64,000 nucleotides of DNA from Hemerocallis citrina (lineage: Eukaryota > Streptophyta > Magnoliopsida > Asparagales > Asphodelaceae). Where the stretch lies: NCBI GenBank assembly GCA_017893485.1, contig CM030360.1:16911971-16975970 (forward strand), read 5' to 3'. The notes below the pieces were generated by a model. That model did no database searches. It was not told the origin of the DNA and worked only from the letters and a program-made list of their open reading frames with translations. Position 1 is the first letter of the stretch. Each line of letters opens with the position of its first letter. This document shows, one piece after another, positions 1 through 10,393 of the stretch. The translations under genes were made by a program, and so were the position numbers.

Positions 1-292
1 ACAGATTAGGAATGTAATCCCTAATTCCCAGTGGAAAGATAGATGTGAATCAGGGCCATTGATTAGGATTAATCAGAAACCCTAATTCTATCTTTTCTGG
101 ACTGGGTTTGCCTCGGGTTGAAACCCGCACCCAGTTGAGGTGGATCCATTTGCGGGTTAGTGGGTCTTCGAAGAGGAGAACCAGTACCCGCTTCTGACCC
201 ATTGGTAGGTGACATTACCGTTTTACCCCTGGGCTTCAAGATTTGTGTTCGATTTGGATGGTTCCGATTTAACCCCATTTTTGGCCATATCA
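1..292 (-). repeat. Partial 3' LTR of the Tat element
   Basis: Bases 1-292 match 12650-12941 one for one. The plus-strand right end is ...GGCCATATCA, so on the element's own strand the LTR starts TGATATGGCC. Its other end lies left of the window; by comparison with the 5' LTR, about 328 bp are missing. Confidence 0.95.
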
Positions 293-854
293 CGATCGAG
301 CCCCCCACTCCCGAAGACTGAGTTTGATCAGCCTTTGAGGAGTAGTTTTACTGTTTTAATGGCTACCGAAGTTGTATCGGAGTCCAAATAGAAGGTTTTT
401 GAATCTTGAAGGAGGTAGTATGGCGATTTTTCAAGTTGGTTGAACTCTGAGTCGCTCCTGAGCTCTTATGGTCATGTGGTGTTCTTGCAGGAATATCCTC
501 TTAACTTTGCGAAGTGTCAATTTTTCGTTCAGGGGTTTTAAAGGTTTGTTCTTGGCAATAATTATTTGTCTGGGGATCAGGAAATGTTTTCCCAACTTTA
601 TAATTATTTTCCAGGAGTTCTTCCTTAATTTCCCGAATTTTTAATTGTTTTTTTGCAACTCTTCAGCGAATGGCTTGGCCGTTTTCCTTCGTTGTGCGGC
701 CTACATACTTGTATCACATCACCGACCCTTTCGTGCGTTTGCTGCCTAGGAGGCCGAAGTCTATGGGTGGTTCGGCACATTTTTCTGAAGAGCGAAGGCA
801 CCTCGGCGAGGTTGTGAGTGCAGAGAGGGAGTTCGACGAGGTTCGAGGTGGCTT
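293..854. other. Untranslated stretch between 3' LTR and 58-bp array
   Basis: Apart from the polypurine tract I see no gene here. Open frames that run into the region on either strand are continuations of frames through the tandem array and have no recognisable domain. Confidence 0.5.
299..316 (-). other. Polypurine tract next to the 3' LTR
   Basis: On the minus strand this reads as a G-rich purine tract (GGGAGTGGGGGG core) ending a few bases before the LTR start at 292. Position and composition fit the plus-strand primer of an LTR element. Confidence 0.6.
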
Positions 855-1713
855 TTTCCCTGTAACAGGGCCGGTGCCAAGAGCGCTCGGCAGCTGGTGC
901 CGAACCCCAATTTTTCATTGTAATAGGGTCGTTGTCAAGAGCGATCGGTAGCTGGTGCCGAACCCCAATTTTTCCTTGTAACAGGATCGGTGTCAAGAGC
1001 GCTCGGCAGCTGGTGCCGAACCCCAATTTTTCCCTGTAACAGGGTCGGTGTCGAGAGCGCTCGGCAGCTGGTGCCGAACCCCAATTTTTCCCTGTAACAG
1101 GATCGGTGTCGAGAGCGCTCGGCAGCTGGTGCCGAACCCCAATTTTTCCCTGTAACAGGGTCAGTGTCGAGAGCGCTCGGCAGCTGGTGCCGAACCCCAA
1201 TTTTCCCCTGTAACAGGGTCGGTGTCAAGAGCGCTCGGCAGCTGGTGCCGAACCCTAATTTTCTCCTGTAACAGGGTCGGTGTCAAGAATGCTCGACAGC
1301 TGGTGCCGAACCCCAATTTTTCCCTGTAACAAGGTCGGTGTCAAGGGCGCTCGGCAACTGGTGCCGAACCCCAATTTTTTCCTGTAACAGGGTTGGTGTC
1401 AAGAGCGCTCGGCAACTGGTGCCGAACCCCAATTTTCCCTGTAACAGGGTCGGTGTCGAGAGTGCTCGGCAGCTGGTGCCGAACCCCAATTTTTCCCTGT
1501 AACAGGGTCGGTGTCAAGAGCGCTCGGCAGCTAGTGCCGAATCCCAATTTTTCTCTGTAACAGGGTCGGTGTCAAGAGCGCTCGGCAGCTAGTGCCGAAC
1601 CCCAATTTTCTATGTAACACGGTCGGTGTCAAGAGCGCTCGGCAGCTGGCGCCGAATCCCAACTTTCCATGTAACACGGTCGGTGTTAAGAGCACTCGGT
1701 AGCTGGTGCCGAA
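855..1713. repeat. Tandem array, 58-bp unit, about 14.8 copies
   Basis: The unit contains GCTCGGCAGCTGGTGCCGAA and CCCTGTAACAGGGTCGGTG and recurs every 58 bp (a few units 57) with mostly single-base differences; the outer units are the most diverged. Each unit carries two potential hairpins: CGGCA-GCTGG-TGCCG and CCCTGT-A-ACAGGG. The array lies in the element's 3' untranslated part. Tandem repeats in the hypervariable 3' region of Tat/Ogre elements are known and are thought to seed satellites. Confidence 0.97.
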
Positions 1714-1992
1714 GTCCTTGACTTGTCATTTTCTGGCTCAGCATTGGTGGCTTCTGTGCTCCTGGCTGACGTGGCGGCCATTAAATGCGATGGCTTCTGA
1801 ACTTCTGACAGCTCTGAGGGATGAGATGCTCATTTAATGCTGTGACCTCTGAGCTTCTGCTAGATGGGACAGTAATTAATGCGATGTACGGCTTGGCATG
1901 GTAAACAAGGCAACGATTGAGGTCGCTTTTGTCGTTTTGTGTGAGTGGGCCGGCAGTACAGGCCCATTAACCTCGTTTTGCGTGCCTCGCTC

Positions 1993-1999
1993 TATAAAA
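1993..1999 (+). promoter_or_regulatory. TATA box of the antisense gene
   Basis: TATAAAA in the context GCTCTATAAAACCCCACC, followed by a pyrimidine-rich stretch, about 155 bp before the ATG at 2155. It is on the plus strand, opposite to gag-pol, so the antisense gene probably has its own promoter. Confidence 0.65.
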
Positions 2000-3067
2000 C
2001 CCCACCCCCTGTCTCATTTTTCACTTCTCTTCTCTTTTGCTCAGGCGATCTTTTGTGCTAAGCGAGTGTTTCCGGTGATCGCCGTTCATTTTCTGGTGGA
2101 GTTTTCGACAGCTAATCTTTTAAGGTAATTTATACTTAGTTTATTTCATAAACTATGTCTCTTGCTTCTATCTCCGAGTCGACCTCTTGGTCCGAGCCCT
2201 CCCTTGAAGTTGCCGAAGCCCACACTCCGAGCTGGCCAGACAAGGGCAAGAAGGTGTTCGGCAAAGATTCGATCGTGGAGGAGCCGAAGCATATGGGGGA
2301 GTTCGGCAGATTGCCGGGGCAATTGACGGGACTCCACAAGGTTCGGGAGCTTCCGGAGGAGCACGCCGAGCGCATAGTTCATGGGAGGGGGAGGTCCTTC
2401 GAGGAGAACGCGGTGAGGGAGATGACGGAGGCGGACGAGACGGTGTCGATCCTTCGCGAAGAGGACTTGGGAGTGATCCGGGACTATTTCCAGATCCCGG
2501 AGGAGTACGAGCTTATGCTGTAGGGTCCCGGGGTTAGGGCCAACTCGCCGCTGCCAGTGACCATGTGTTGCTGGCCGGTCGATGCCTTCATCGTCGGGGC
2601 TCGGCTACCTTACCATCCGTTCGCTATCCTTGTGCTGAGTTGGTTCGGGGTCAGCCCCATCCAACTCATGCCGAACGCATGGAGAGTCATAAACGGCTTC
2701 GTACTTCACTGCAAAGCTGCAGGGATCGAGCCGGAGCTGAACGTGCTTCGGACAATCTATCGGCTACACCAGGAGAACAGGTCGGAGTACCGATACTATT
2801 TGGCTCCGAGGCATGGCGGTAGGCTCGTCATATGCCCCGACTCCATCAAGCACTGGCGCGAAAAGTTCTTGATAGTGCGGAGTTCGGAGGCTTGACCGAT
2901 CCCCTCCAGTTAGGTGGAAGGGGTGCCGAAGAGGGCGAAGGCGTTGCCCAAGCTTCGTCCTGAAGAAGAAGAGGCAGCTCGGACACTTCTCGACCAGCCG
3001 AAGTATGATTGGAAGGAGCTGACCGAAGATGTCCTGTTCAGGGGAGGGCTCTGCCGCGTTGATCCCA

Positions 3068-3158
3068 GTACGCGGCTTCTTTTACACTTTCATGCTTTGT
3101 TTTTCGTACTTTACTTCTCATGACTTGTATGTGCTAACTAACTCCGCTTTTAATGCAG
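3068..3158 (+). other. Intron 1 of the antisense gene (91 bp)
   Basis: Donor CCCA|GTACG, acceptor TTTTAATGCAG|AGACG, with a good branch-point sequence GTGCTAACTAAC 17-28 bp before the acceptor and a T-rich body. Removing it joins the frame ending ...VDP to the frame starting ...TMDYDAVLAL. Confidence 0.75.
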
Positions 3159-3604
3159 AGACGATGGACTACGATGCGGTGTTGGCTCTCAGAGCTGGGC
3201 TCGCCAATAAGGCACCGAAGAAGCGCAAGAGGGTGGTCACCAAGTTGCCGCCCCCAAAGATTCCGACGGTCACGGAGGCGGTCGAGGAGGGGGAGACACT
3301 TCGGAGTCCGACCGTTGGCGATGCTGGCGCCTCGGTGTCAATCGGGGTTGGTGACTTCCCCATTGCCGCAGCCCTCGGGATGATGATGCCGCCGCTGATA
3401 GTGGCGGCCGAGGAGCTCCTGACCGAGGAGCACAAGAGGGTCCATATTCCGGACTGGCAAGTTCGGAAACATGATGGATTCCTCGGCAACTCCTTGACGA
3501 GCATGCAGGCCGTCAAGCATCTGGCGACGCCGAAGGATCGTGCCGCCATGGAGGCCGGGCAAGAGGGTGACGACGTCATCGAGATTGCTCGCTCGGCCGT
3601 CTCG

Positions 3605-3686
3605 GTAAGTATTAGATTTTTGCCGTCGTTGAATTTCTTTAGCTATAATTTTTCTAACTCTTTTAGTTCTTCTTTTCTTGTCGCAG
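3605..3686 (+). other. Intron 2 of the antisense gene (82 bp)
   Basis: Consensus donor TCG|GTAAGT and acceptor CTTGTCGCAG|ATC with a long pyrimidine tract. Removing it joins ...ARSAVS to IIVHFGHLTERL and continues directly into the coiled coil. Confidence 0.8.
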
Positions 3687-4427
3687 ATCATTGTCCATTT
3701 TGGACACCTCACCGAGAGGTTGGCAGCTCTGGAGAAGGAGCTGAAGCAGGAGTCCGACCAAGCTCGGAAGGAGAAGGCTCGGATGGGGAACGAGCTCGAT
3801 AAGCTCACGGTCGAGTTCGAGGCGAAGTCGACGAGGGTCGATTATCTCGAGAGGCAGGTCGCGAAGCTGGAGAGCGACCTTCTTCGCCAGAAGGAGGAGG
3901 CAGCCAAACAATTGGCCGAAGATGAAGAGGCCAAGGCTGCGGCGGTGAAGGGGGCAGAGGACGCGACCCTGGCAAAGGCGCAAGGTTTCCTCGCCCAAAA
4001 TATGGTCAAAGCTTATGCCGAAGCCATCGCCCGGGTGACGAAGACGTACCCCGATGTGGACTGCTCTAGATGGAGACTGTTCCCGGGCCACGTCGAGGGC
4101 TTCGATCCCGAATCAGAGGGGGAAGAAGAAGAAGGGGAGGACGAAGCCGAGGCTGAAGTCGAAGTCGCCGGCGAGGTTCCGAGCTCTGTGGTTACCCCAC
4201 TGGCAGTGATAACCCCTTCAGAGACATCAACCCCCATCCATTCTCGTCGCCCCGAGAAAGAGGTCGCGCCCTGACTCCGCTTGATTTTACTTCTGTTCTT
4301 ATTCTTTTTCTTTATTTTTTGTAACGCCTAATCGCGGACTGGCCACCGCTTTTTGTTATGAATGAAAACGACTTTTTGGGCTCCAGTCTGTCTCTCTCTT
4401 TAGGAGTTCGGCGATGTATTTGAGAAT

Positions 4428-5333
4428 TTGTTGCTTGCTTCGACTTCTTTTCAGCTTGCGGTGGTGACTCAGGCCGTCGAACCTACTGGCTCGGGGGACA
4501 ACACTCGTCCCGAGGTCGGCTTAGGAGCGATGAGGCTGTGCTTGGCGAGGTGCCGGGAGCGGCTCTACAAAGTTGAGCTGGGATTGCGCAGAGCCGAAAG
4601 CGAGCGAAACCATCTTCAACTCATCCTGGGTCGGCGAGACACCGAGATCCGGCGACTGGAGAGCAGGATCGCCGAGATGACCCCTTTAGGAGAGGATGAG
4701 GGTTCGTCGACTGCATTCAGCTATGGCCTTCGAATCAAGTGCATTCACCACACCCTATCCAAAATAACAGCGGAGAGGGACGACCTGCTTTCTGAGATCC
4801 GCCACCTGCAAACTGTAGAGATGGAACTTCGGACGGAGGGTGAGGGGCTGAATGCCAAGGTGGCCAAACTGATGACCGAACGGGACGAGCTGACAGCCGA
4901 GGTCGACGCACTGAAGAGAGCCACGGTAGACAAGAGCATCGAAGTCACTCATCTTCGGCGCCTTATCGCGAGTCGCTCCGGCATCCCGAGCTCCGCAATA
5001 CCTTCCCACTTCGACGTCGATGTCAAAGACGACTCTCTGAGGGAACGGATCTCAGAGCTGGAGGCGGAGGTGGCTCGTCTCAAACCGCATTCGGAGCCGA
5101 TCAATGTGAGGAGCACTTCGTGTACTCGCGCGGAGAGCGATCGGGGCATCACGTTTTATGAGCTCGCGACCCGTCCTCCTATCGGCCATCTTAGTCCGGG
5201 GGATGCGCAAAGTGCTGTGGCCATTTCATCGAGCGGAGCATCTGTCGGAGCGGCTGCTAGGAGTAGCGCCGAGGACACGTCCCAGTTCGCTGGTTTGGGG
5301 TCGGGCTCCGGAGGCAAACGTCGCCGACCTTGA
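4428..5333 (+). CDS. Antisense extra gene 2 of the Tat element, coiled-coil protein
   Basis: This uninterrupted 301-codon frame is about 150 bp downstream of antisense gene 1 on the same strand. Residues about 35-85 and 105-225 are heptad-rich (for example ERNHLQLILGRRDTEIRRL and ITAERDDLLSEIRHL), interrupted by a short loop. The C-terminus is Ser/Gly-rich and ends in a basic GGKRRRP. I recognise no catalytic domain. The first residues may not be coding: a pyrimidine tract ending TTTTCAG at about 4453 could be a splice acceptor that joins it to an upstream exon. It is intact while gag-pol and gene 1 are broken, which is notable but could be chance. Function unknown. Confidence 0.6.
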   Translation: MLLASTSFQLAVVTQAVEPTGSGDNTRPEVGLGAMRLCLARCRERLYKVELGLRRAESERNHLQLILGRRDTEIRRLESRIAEMTPLGEDEGSSTAFSYGLRIKCIHHTLSKITAERDDLLSEIRHLQTVEMELRTEGEGLNAKVAKLMTERDELTAEVDALKRATVDKSIEVTHLRRLIASRSGIPSSAIPSHFDVDVKDDSLRERISELEAEVARLKPHSEPINVRSTSCTRAESDRGITFYELATRPPIGHLSPGDAQSAVAISSSGASVGAAARSSAEDTSQFAGLGSGSGGKRRRP

Positions 5334-5669
5334 CTGTCCTTGAAGAGGAGCATCCCTGCGCCACGGAGGCATTGATGATCATTTTTGAAGCCTTTGTATT
5401 TAGTCTAAGTGTAGTGAGTTAGCATTGTAATTTTTGCTCTTTGAGGCCTTGTAATCTCGTTGTATGGAAGAGTCGCTTTGTACTGCGTCCCAATTATTAA
5501 TAATATTTCTTTTTTAGACTTGTATGTTCTTTGTAGCTCTGTGTGGTTATTTTGTTTGTGACTGCACTCATCGTGCCGAGGTCCCTGAGCTAGTCTTGTG
5601 CTCGTTTGGGGTCGGCGTCATGAGTGTTCGGCCAGCGGCACCGAGCTATGCTTTGGTCATATAATCTCG
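5334..5669. other. Spacer downstream of antisense gene 2
   Basis: Contains an AT-rich stretch with AATTATTAATAATATT at about 5490-5505, a plausible 3' end region for the antisense gene. I see no other gene. Confidence 0.4.
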
Positions 5670-6337
5670 CGAACTCGCGAGATGAGTAGAGCTTGCTTAA
5701 TAGTGAGCTCGCGGAGTGCGGTCGAGCCAAGTGTCGGACTCCGAACCGTCGCTAGAGTTGTTCGACGGTTGTGGGAGCAATTCCGAATGGCGAACTACTT
5801 CTAGTTCGCTTAGGAGCGAACTTGCGAAGTAGAATCGAGCCAAGTGTTGGACTCCGAACCATCGTTAGAGTTGTTCGACGGTTGTGGGAGCAATTTCGAA
5901 TGGCGAACTACTTCTAGTTCGCTTAGGAGCGAACTTGCGAAGTAGAATCGAGCCAAGTATTGGACTCCGAACCATCGTTAGATTAGTTCAACGATTGTGG
6001 GAGCAATTCCGAATGACGAACTACTTCTAGTTCGCTTAGGAGCGAACTTGCAAAGTAGAATCGAGCCAAGTGTTGGACTCCGAACCATCGTTAGATTAGT
6101 TCAACGGTTGTGGGAGCAATTCCGAATGGCGAACTACCTCTAGTTCGCTTAGGAGCGAACTACCTCTAGTTCGCTTGCGAAGTAGAATCGAGCTAAGTGT
6201 TGGACTCCGAACCATCGTTAGATTAGTTCAACGGTTGTGGGAGCAATTCCGAATGGCGAACTACTTCTAGTTCGCTTAGGAGCGAACTTGCGAAGTAGAA
6301 TCGAGCCAAGTGTTGGACTCTGAACCATCGTTAGAGT
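5670..6337. repeat. Tandem array, 113-bp unit, about 5.8 copies
   Basis: The landmark CGAACTAC recurs at 5791, 5904, 6017, 6130 and 6257. Spacing is 113 bp except for the last (127 bp), which holds a small internal duplication. A first, more diverged unit starts near 5670. Units contain AGTTCGCT-TAGG-AGCGAACT, a perfect 8-bp stem with a 4-base loop. The array sits between the end of pol (6516) and antisense gene 2, again in the non-coding 3' part of the Tat element. Confidence 0.95.
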
Positions 6338-6515
6338 GAAGAGTAGCAGAGAGATGTAAACAATTTTTTTTTCAAGTAAAATATGAAAAAGCTTTCTTTA
6401 TTGATGACTTAGTGATCGGCTGCTTCTAAAGTTGCAAGCCGTTATTACAAGAGAAAAATAAAAGAAAAACAGTACAAGTAATAGGAGAGGAACGGTTTGA
6501 CATCTCAAAAAATAC

Positions 6516-7568
6516 TTAGAGAGGCGTTGGTGCTCTCTCTTGGTATTTTAGAAGATGGTCGGCATTCCAAGTCCTGGGGATCTCTCTGCCCTCAAGGTCT
6601 TCTAGTCTGTATGTTCCGGGCCTAACTTCTTTGGCGACCTTATAGGGTCCCTCCCAATTTAGGGCCAATTTACTCTTCTGACCTGGGAACGAGATGGCTA
6701 ACTTTCTGAGGACCAGGTCCCCTTCTTTGAGGTCCGTAGGGCGGACTCTCTTGTTGTATGCCATCTCGATCATTCTTCGGTAGCTTTGTTGACGAATGAC
6801 AGCTCTTTCTTGGATCTCGTCAATAAGGTCTAGATTTGCTCGGAGCTCTCTGGCATTTTGTTCTTCTTCATAAGCTATTAGACGGGGAGAGGGTATACCC
6901 ACTTCGAGGGGGATCACAGTCTCGGACCCATAGGTGAGATTGACTGGGCTTTCTCCTGTGGGGGTCCATTTTGTTGTACGGTAGTTCCATAGCACGTTGG
7001 GGAGCTGATCGACCCATAAGCCTTTGGAACATTTGTCCAACCTTTTCTTAATACCGGAGAGAATCTGTCGGTTAGCATTCTCTACTTGGCCATTCGACTG
7101 TGGATGGGACACGGAGGAAAATCGGTGTTGGATGACGAGGTCTTCACAGAGAGCTTGGAAGGCAGCCCCAGTGAACTAGATTCCGTTGTCTGTTATGAGG
7201 ACCCGAGGGACTCCGAATCGGCAGATGACATTCTTCCAAAAGAACTGAACGACCTTGTTCTCGGTGATCGTGGCCAGGGGCTCAGCCTCTATCCATTTTG
7301 AGAAGTAGTCGATTGCCATGACTAAGAATTTGAACTGACTGGGAGCAGGGGGAAATGGCCCTAGTAAATCCATCCCCAATATTGAAAAGGGGATTGGACT
7401 TGATAGGGAAGTGAGTGGAGCTTGTGGGAGGCGTCGGATGTTGGAGTACTTCTGGCAAGGGCCGCATTGCCGAACGTGTTGTTCGGCATCTTGCAGGAGA
7501 GTAGGCCAGAAATATCCGTCGTTCAGCACTTTGCGGGCTAGGGACCTGGACCCCGAATGTGCCCTGCC
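6516..7568 (-). pseudogene. Tat integrase
   Basis: The frame continues from the RNase H region. It has an HHCC zinc finger (LHEG...AHSG...CGPCQKY, about 7568-7418), then the catalytic core with D in MDLLGPFPP, D in VLITDNG and E in NGQVENANR. D and E are separated by 35 residues as in the family. The C-terminal part has the usual GPYKV/GTYRLEDL segment and stops at 6516. One in-frame stop (7176-7178, TAG where Gln is usual) lies between the second D and the E. Otherwise the domain is complete. Confidence 0.9.
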
Positions 7569-8744
7569 GATGCCCTCATGTAGTTCTTGCAGGGCGTATT
7601 CGGCTTGCTCTGGGGAAAGACATCTCAAATAAGGCCTGCCGTCTACCTGTGTGAAGGAATGCTTGTAAAGGATGCCCTCGATGAGTGTGTAACGCTCTGC
7701 TCGGGTTCTTACTCTTCGAGCTTCCTTAGGGTCTTTGGGGAGGAGACCGTCCCGTAAGAATTTGACGAGGGGCTTCATCCAGTTATCTTCAAGCAAAACA
7801 GGCAGGGACTCCATTGATTCGGAATTTTCATCCTCTATACTTGGCTTTAGAAGGACCTCTATCAAGACGGTCTGCTCGAGACCTTGGAGGGAGGAAGAGG
7901 CTAGCTTGGATAGGGCATCGGCCTGGGCATTTTCTTCTCGAGGGATTCGTTCTATGAGGGCTTCTTCGAATAAGGCCATGAGACTCCTGACCTTGGCTAA
8001 GTATTTAACCATCCGGTCGTCACGCGCTTCATACTCGCCTAGGACCTGATTAACGACCAGCTGAGAGTCGCTAAAGATCCGGAGGTGTTGTGCCCCTGCG
8101 TTGCGGGCCATCCTGAGGCCGGCTATAAGTGCCTCGTATTCTGCTTCGTTGTTAGAGGCCTTGAAGTTTATACAGAGGGAGTATTGGAGGATGAAGTCAT
8201 CTGGGCCTGCCAGAATGACCCCGGCTTCGCTTCCCTCGTTACAGGAGGATCCGTCCACATAAACCAACCAGATAGGTGGTCCCTTCACTGCTTGACTAAA
8301 CTCGAGGATGGTACTTTCAACTATGAATTCTGCTAAGGCCTAGGCTTTGATCGCGGTCCGAGGCTGATAGGTTATATCATACTGGCTCAGCTCGATTGAC
8401 CATTTCATAAGGCGACCCGAGGTCTCTGGCTTGTGGAGGACTTGCTTCAGCGGTTGGTCGGTAAGGACGACCACCGAGTGGGACTGAAAATATGGGCGAA
8501 GCTTTCTTGCGGCCATCACTAGGGCGTAAGCCATTTTTTCTATTCTCGGATAGCAGAGTTCGGCATCCCGAAGTACCTTTCTCACATAGTAGATGGGCTT
8601 TTGAGCCCGGTCTTCTTCCCTTACTAAAACGGCACTGAGGGTCTGCTCGGAGGCTGCCAGGTAGAGGTAGAGGGGTTCGCCCGGGATTGGTTTGCTGAGG
8701 AGGGGAGGATTGACGAGGTAAGCCTTGAGCTGGTCGAACGACTC
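7569..8744 (-). pseudogene. Tat RNase H plus second (archaeal-type) RNase H
   Basis: The first RNase H (about 8744-8343) has the connection motifs YYVRKVL, RIEKMAYAL and VLTDQPLKQVL. After an in-frame stop at 8340-8342 (TAG) a second RNase H-like domain follows (about 8270-7890) with VYVDGSS, NNEAEYEAL, IFSDSQLVVNQ and NAQADALSKLAS, which are the D-E-D-D positions of an archaeal-type RNase H. Having both domains between RT and integrase is diagnostic for the Tat lineage. Confidence 0.9.
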
Positions 8745-9755
8745 CTATTGTTGCTGACCCCATTCAAAACCTTTAGCCCCCCTGAGGGCCTTGAAGAAGG
8801 GGAGGCATTTCTCCTCGGACTTCGAGAGAAAGTGCCCTATGGCGGCTAGGCGGCCTGTTAACCTATGAACTTCCTTAACATTCTTGGGAGGGGCCATGTC
8901 TATTATGGCCTTGATTTTCTCGGGGTTAGCTTCAATTCCTCGCTGGCTAACCATGAAACCGAGGAACTTTCCTGACGAGACTCCGAATGCACACTTGTTC
9001 GGATTGAATCTCATGTTATGCTTTCTCAGAACATCAAACGCCTCTTGGAGGTCAGTTACATGATCGGTACCTCGGATGCTTTTTACAAGCATGTCGTCAA
9101 CATATACCTCCATATTACGGCCGATTTGAGCTTGGAAAACCTTGTTGACGAGGCGTTGGTACGTGGCGCCTGCATTTTTCAAACCGAAGGGCATAACCCT
9201 GTAGCAATAGAGGCCCTGATCGGTCACAAATGAAGTCTTAGGGATATTCGGGGGGAACATCCGGATCTGATTGTAGCCTGAGAAGGCGTCCATGAAGCTG
9301 AGGAGTTCATGACCCGAGGTGGCATCAATCAAAGTGTCAATACTCGGAAGAGGGAAAGGGTCCTTGGGGTAAGCCTTGTTGAGATCGGTGAAATCGATAC
9401 AAATCCTCCAAGTTCCATTGGACTTCTTCACCATTACTACATTTGACAACCACTCGGGATAGTTTACCTCCTGTATGAATCGGGCCTTCAAGAGCTTATC
9501 CACCTCCTCTTTTATAGCTAATTGGCGCTCGGGGGCGAACTTGCGCCTCTTCTGTTGGACCGGTTTGGACCCCAGGGCAACACTGAGGTGGTGGACTAAG
9601 AGCTCTTCGGAGATTCCGGGCATGTCTGCTGCTGACCAAATAGAGAGGTCCTGGTTCCTTCGGATGCACTGGACTATGTCGGAGCATAGGGTGGATGGGA
9701 GGGTCTTGCTAATGAAGAACTTTCGGCTTGGATCTTGCTCAGAGAAGAGCACTTC
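8745..9755 (-). pseudogene. Tat reverse transcriptase
   Basis: A 335-codon open stretch. RT motifs in order: FIQEVNYPEWLSNVVMVKK, WRICIDFTDLNKAYPKD, FMDAFSGYNQI, YCYRVMPFGLKNAGATYQ, and the catalytic YVDDML at about 9091-9105, then FLGFMVSQRGIEANPEK. Bounded by in-frame stops at 9756-9758 and 8745-8747 (both TAG), same frame as the protease and integrase. Confidence 0.93.
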
Positions 9756-9968
9756 CTACAACTCATCCATCGGCTCGGACGTTGGTCGGGCGACATCTTG
9801 AGGGATTTCCAGAGTTTCTAGGGAAAGGACTGGACCGAAGGTAGAGGTCATGTAGCACTTACGAGCCGTTTCTTGATTGCCCCTTACTTCTCCTACTCCA
9901 GCCCGAGTGGGGAATTTCATCTTGAGATGGTATGCCGAAGGAACGACTTCTAGAGCTTCTAGGCCGGG

Positions 9969-10393
9969 TCAGCCAAGGATGACGTTGTAAGCTGCAGGGA
10001 CATCCACAACCATAAAATCCATCGACTCCGTACGGGTAGTAGGAGTTTTGCCAGCAGTTATGTTGAGGGTAATCACCCCTTCAATAGTCACTGGCACTCC
10101 CGTGAACCCATGGAGCGTGTAGCTAGCGGGCTTGAGTCTATCTCGGGAGAGTTTGAGGCCTTTGAAAGCGGCGAGGAAGAGGATGTTGATGGAGCTACCA
10201 TTGTCCACTAGGATCCTCTCCACTTTGAAGTTCGCCATGTGTAGGTTGATGACGAGTGCGTCACAATGAGGGGTTCGGACGCCCTCGAGGTCTTTATCTG
10301 AAAATGTGACGGGCACTCCGAGGCCTTTAGGAGGAGGGGTGGCGCGAACCGAATTGACTTCTCTTATAAATGCCTTTCGAGAGGAGTTGGAGA
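9969..10393 (-). pseudogene. Tat aspartic protease and linker
   Basis: Contains the retroviral-type aspartic protease signature as LVDNGSSINIL (DNGSS variant) and a later VILG flap/helix motif. The frame is open upstream through a region usual at the gag-protease border (SRKAFIREVNSV). It ends at an in-frame TGA (9969-9971) where related proteins have Arg in NVILGRPGL, which fits C-to-T decay of a CGA codon. Gag is in a different frame; see the heptamer at 10394-10400. Confidence 0.85.

Larger units (their letters stand above)
2155..4274 (+). pseudogene. Antisense extra gene 1 of the Tat element (gypsy-type transposase_28-like, coiled coil)
   Basis: Read as three exons (2155-3067, 3159-3604, 3687-4274). 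Exon 1 encodes a region, about 2557-2895, that resembles the plant 'putative gypsy type transposon' domain (PF04195 family): a proline-rich lead-in, then PYHPFAILVLSWFGVSPIQL and a W/H-rich end. Exon 2 has a basic KKRKR patch. Exon 3 is a long charged coiled coil, then an aromatic RWRLFPGH segment and a very acidic tail. Both splice junctions keep the frame. The gene is broken by three in-frame stops in exon 1 (2521, 2893 and about 2911). It lies antisense to gag-pol, as extra ORFs often do in Retand-type Tat elements. Its biochemical role is unknown. Confidence 0.75.

Noticed and set aside
625..1547. Long open frames across the 58-bp array on the minus strand, up to 191 codons
   Set aside because: They simply translate the repeat unit in several frames; 58 is not a multiple of three, so the frames cycle. 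No domain or start context.
855..1713. CRISPR-like regular repeats
   Set aside because: Units are contiguous with no unique spacers, in a plant retrotransposon. This is a tandem array.
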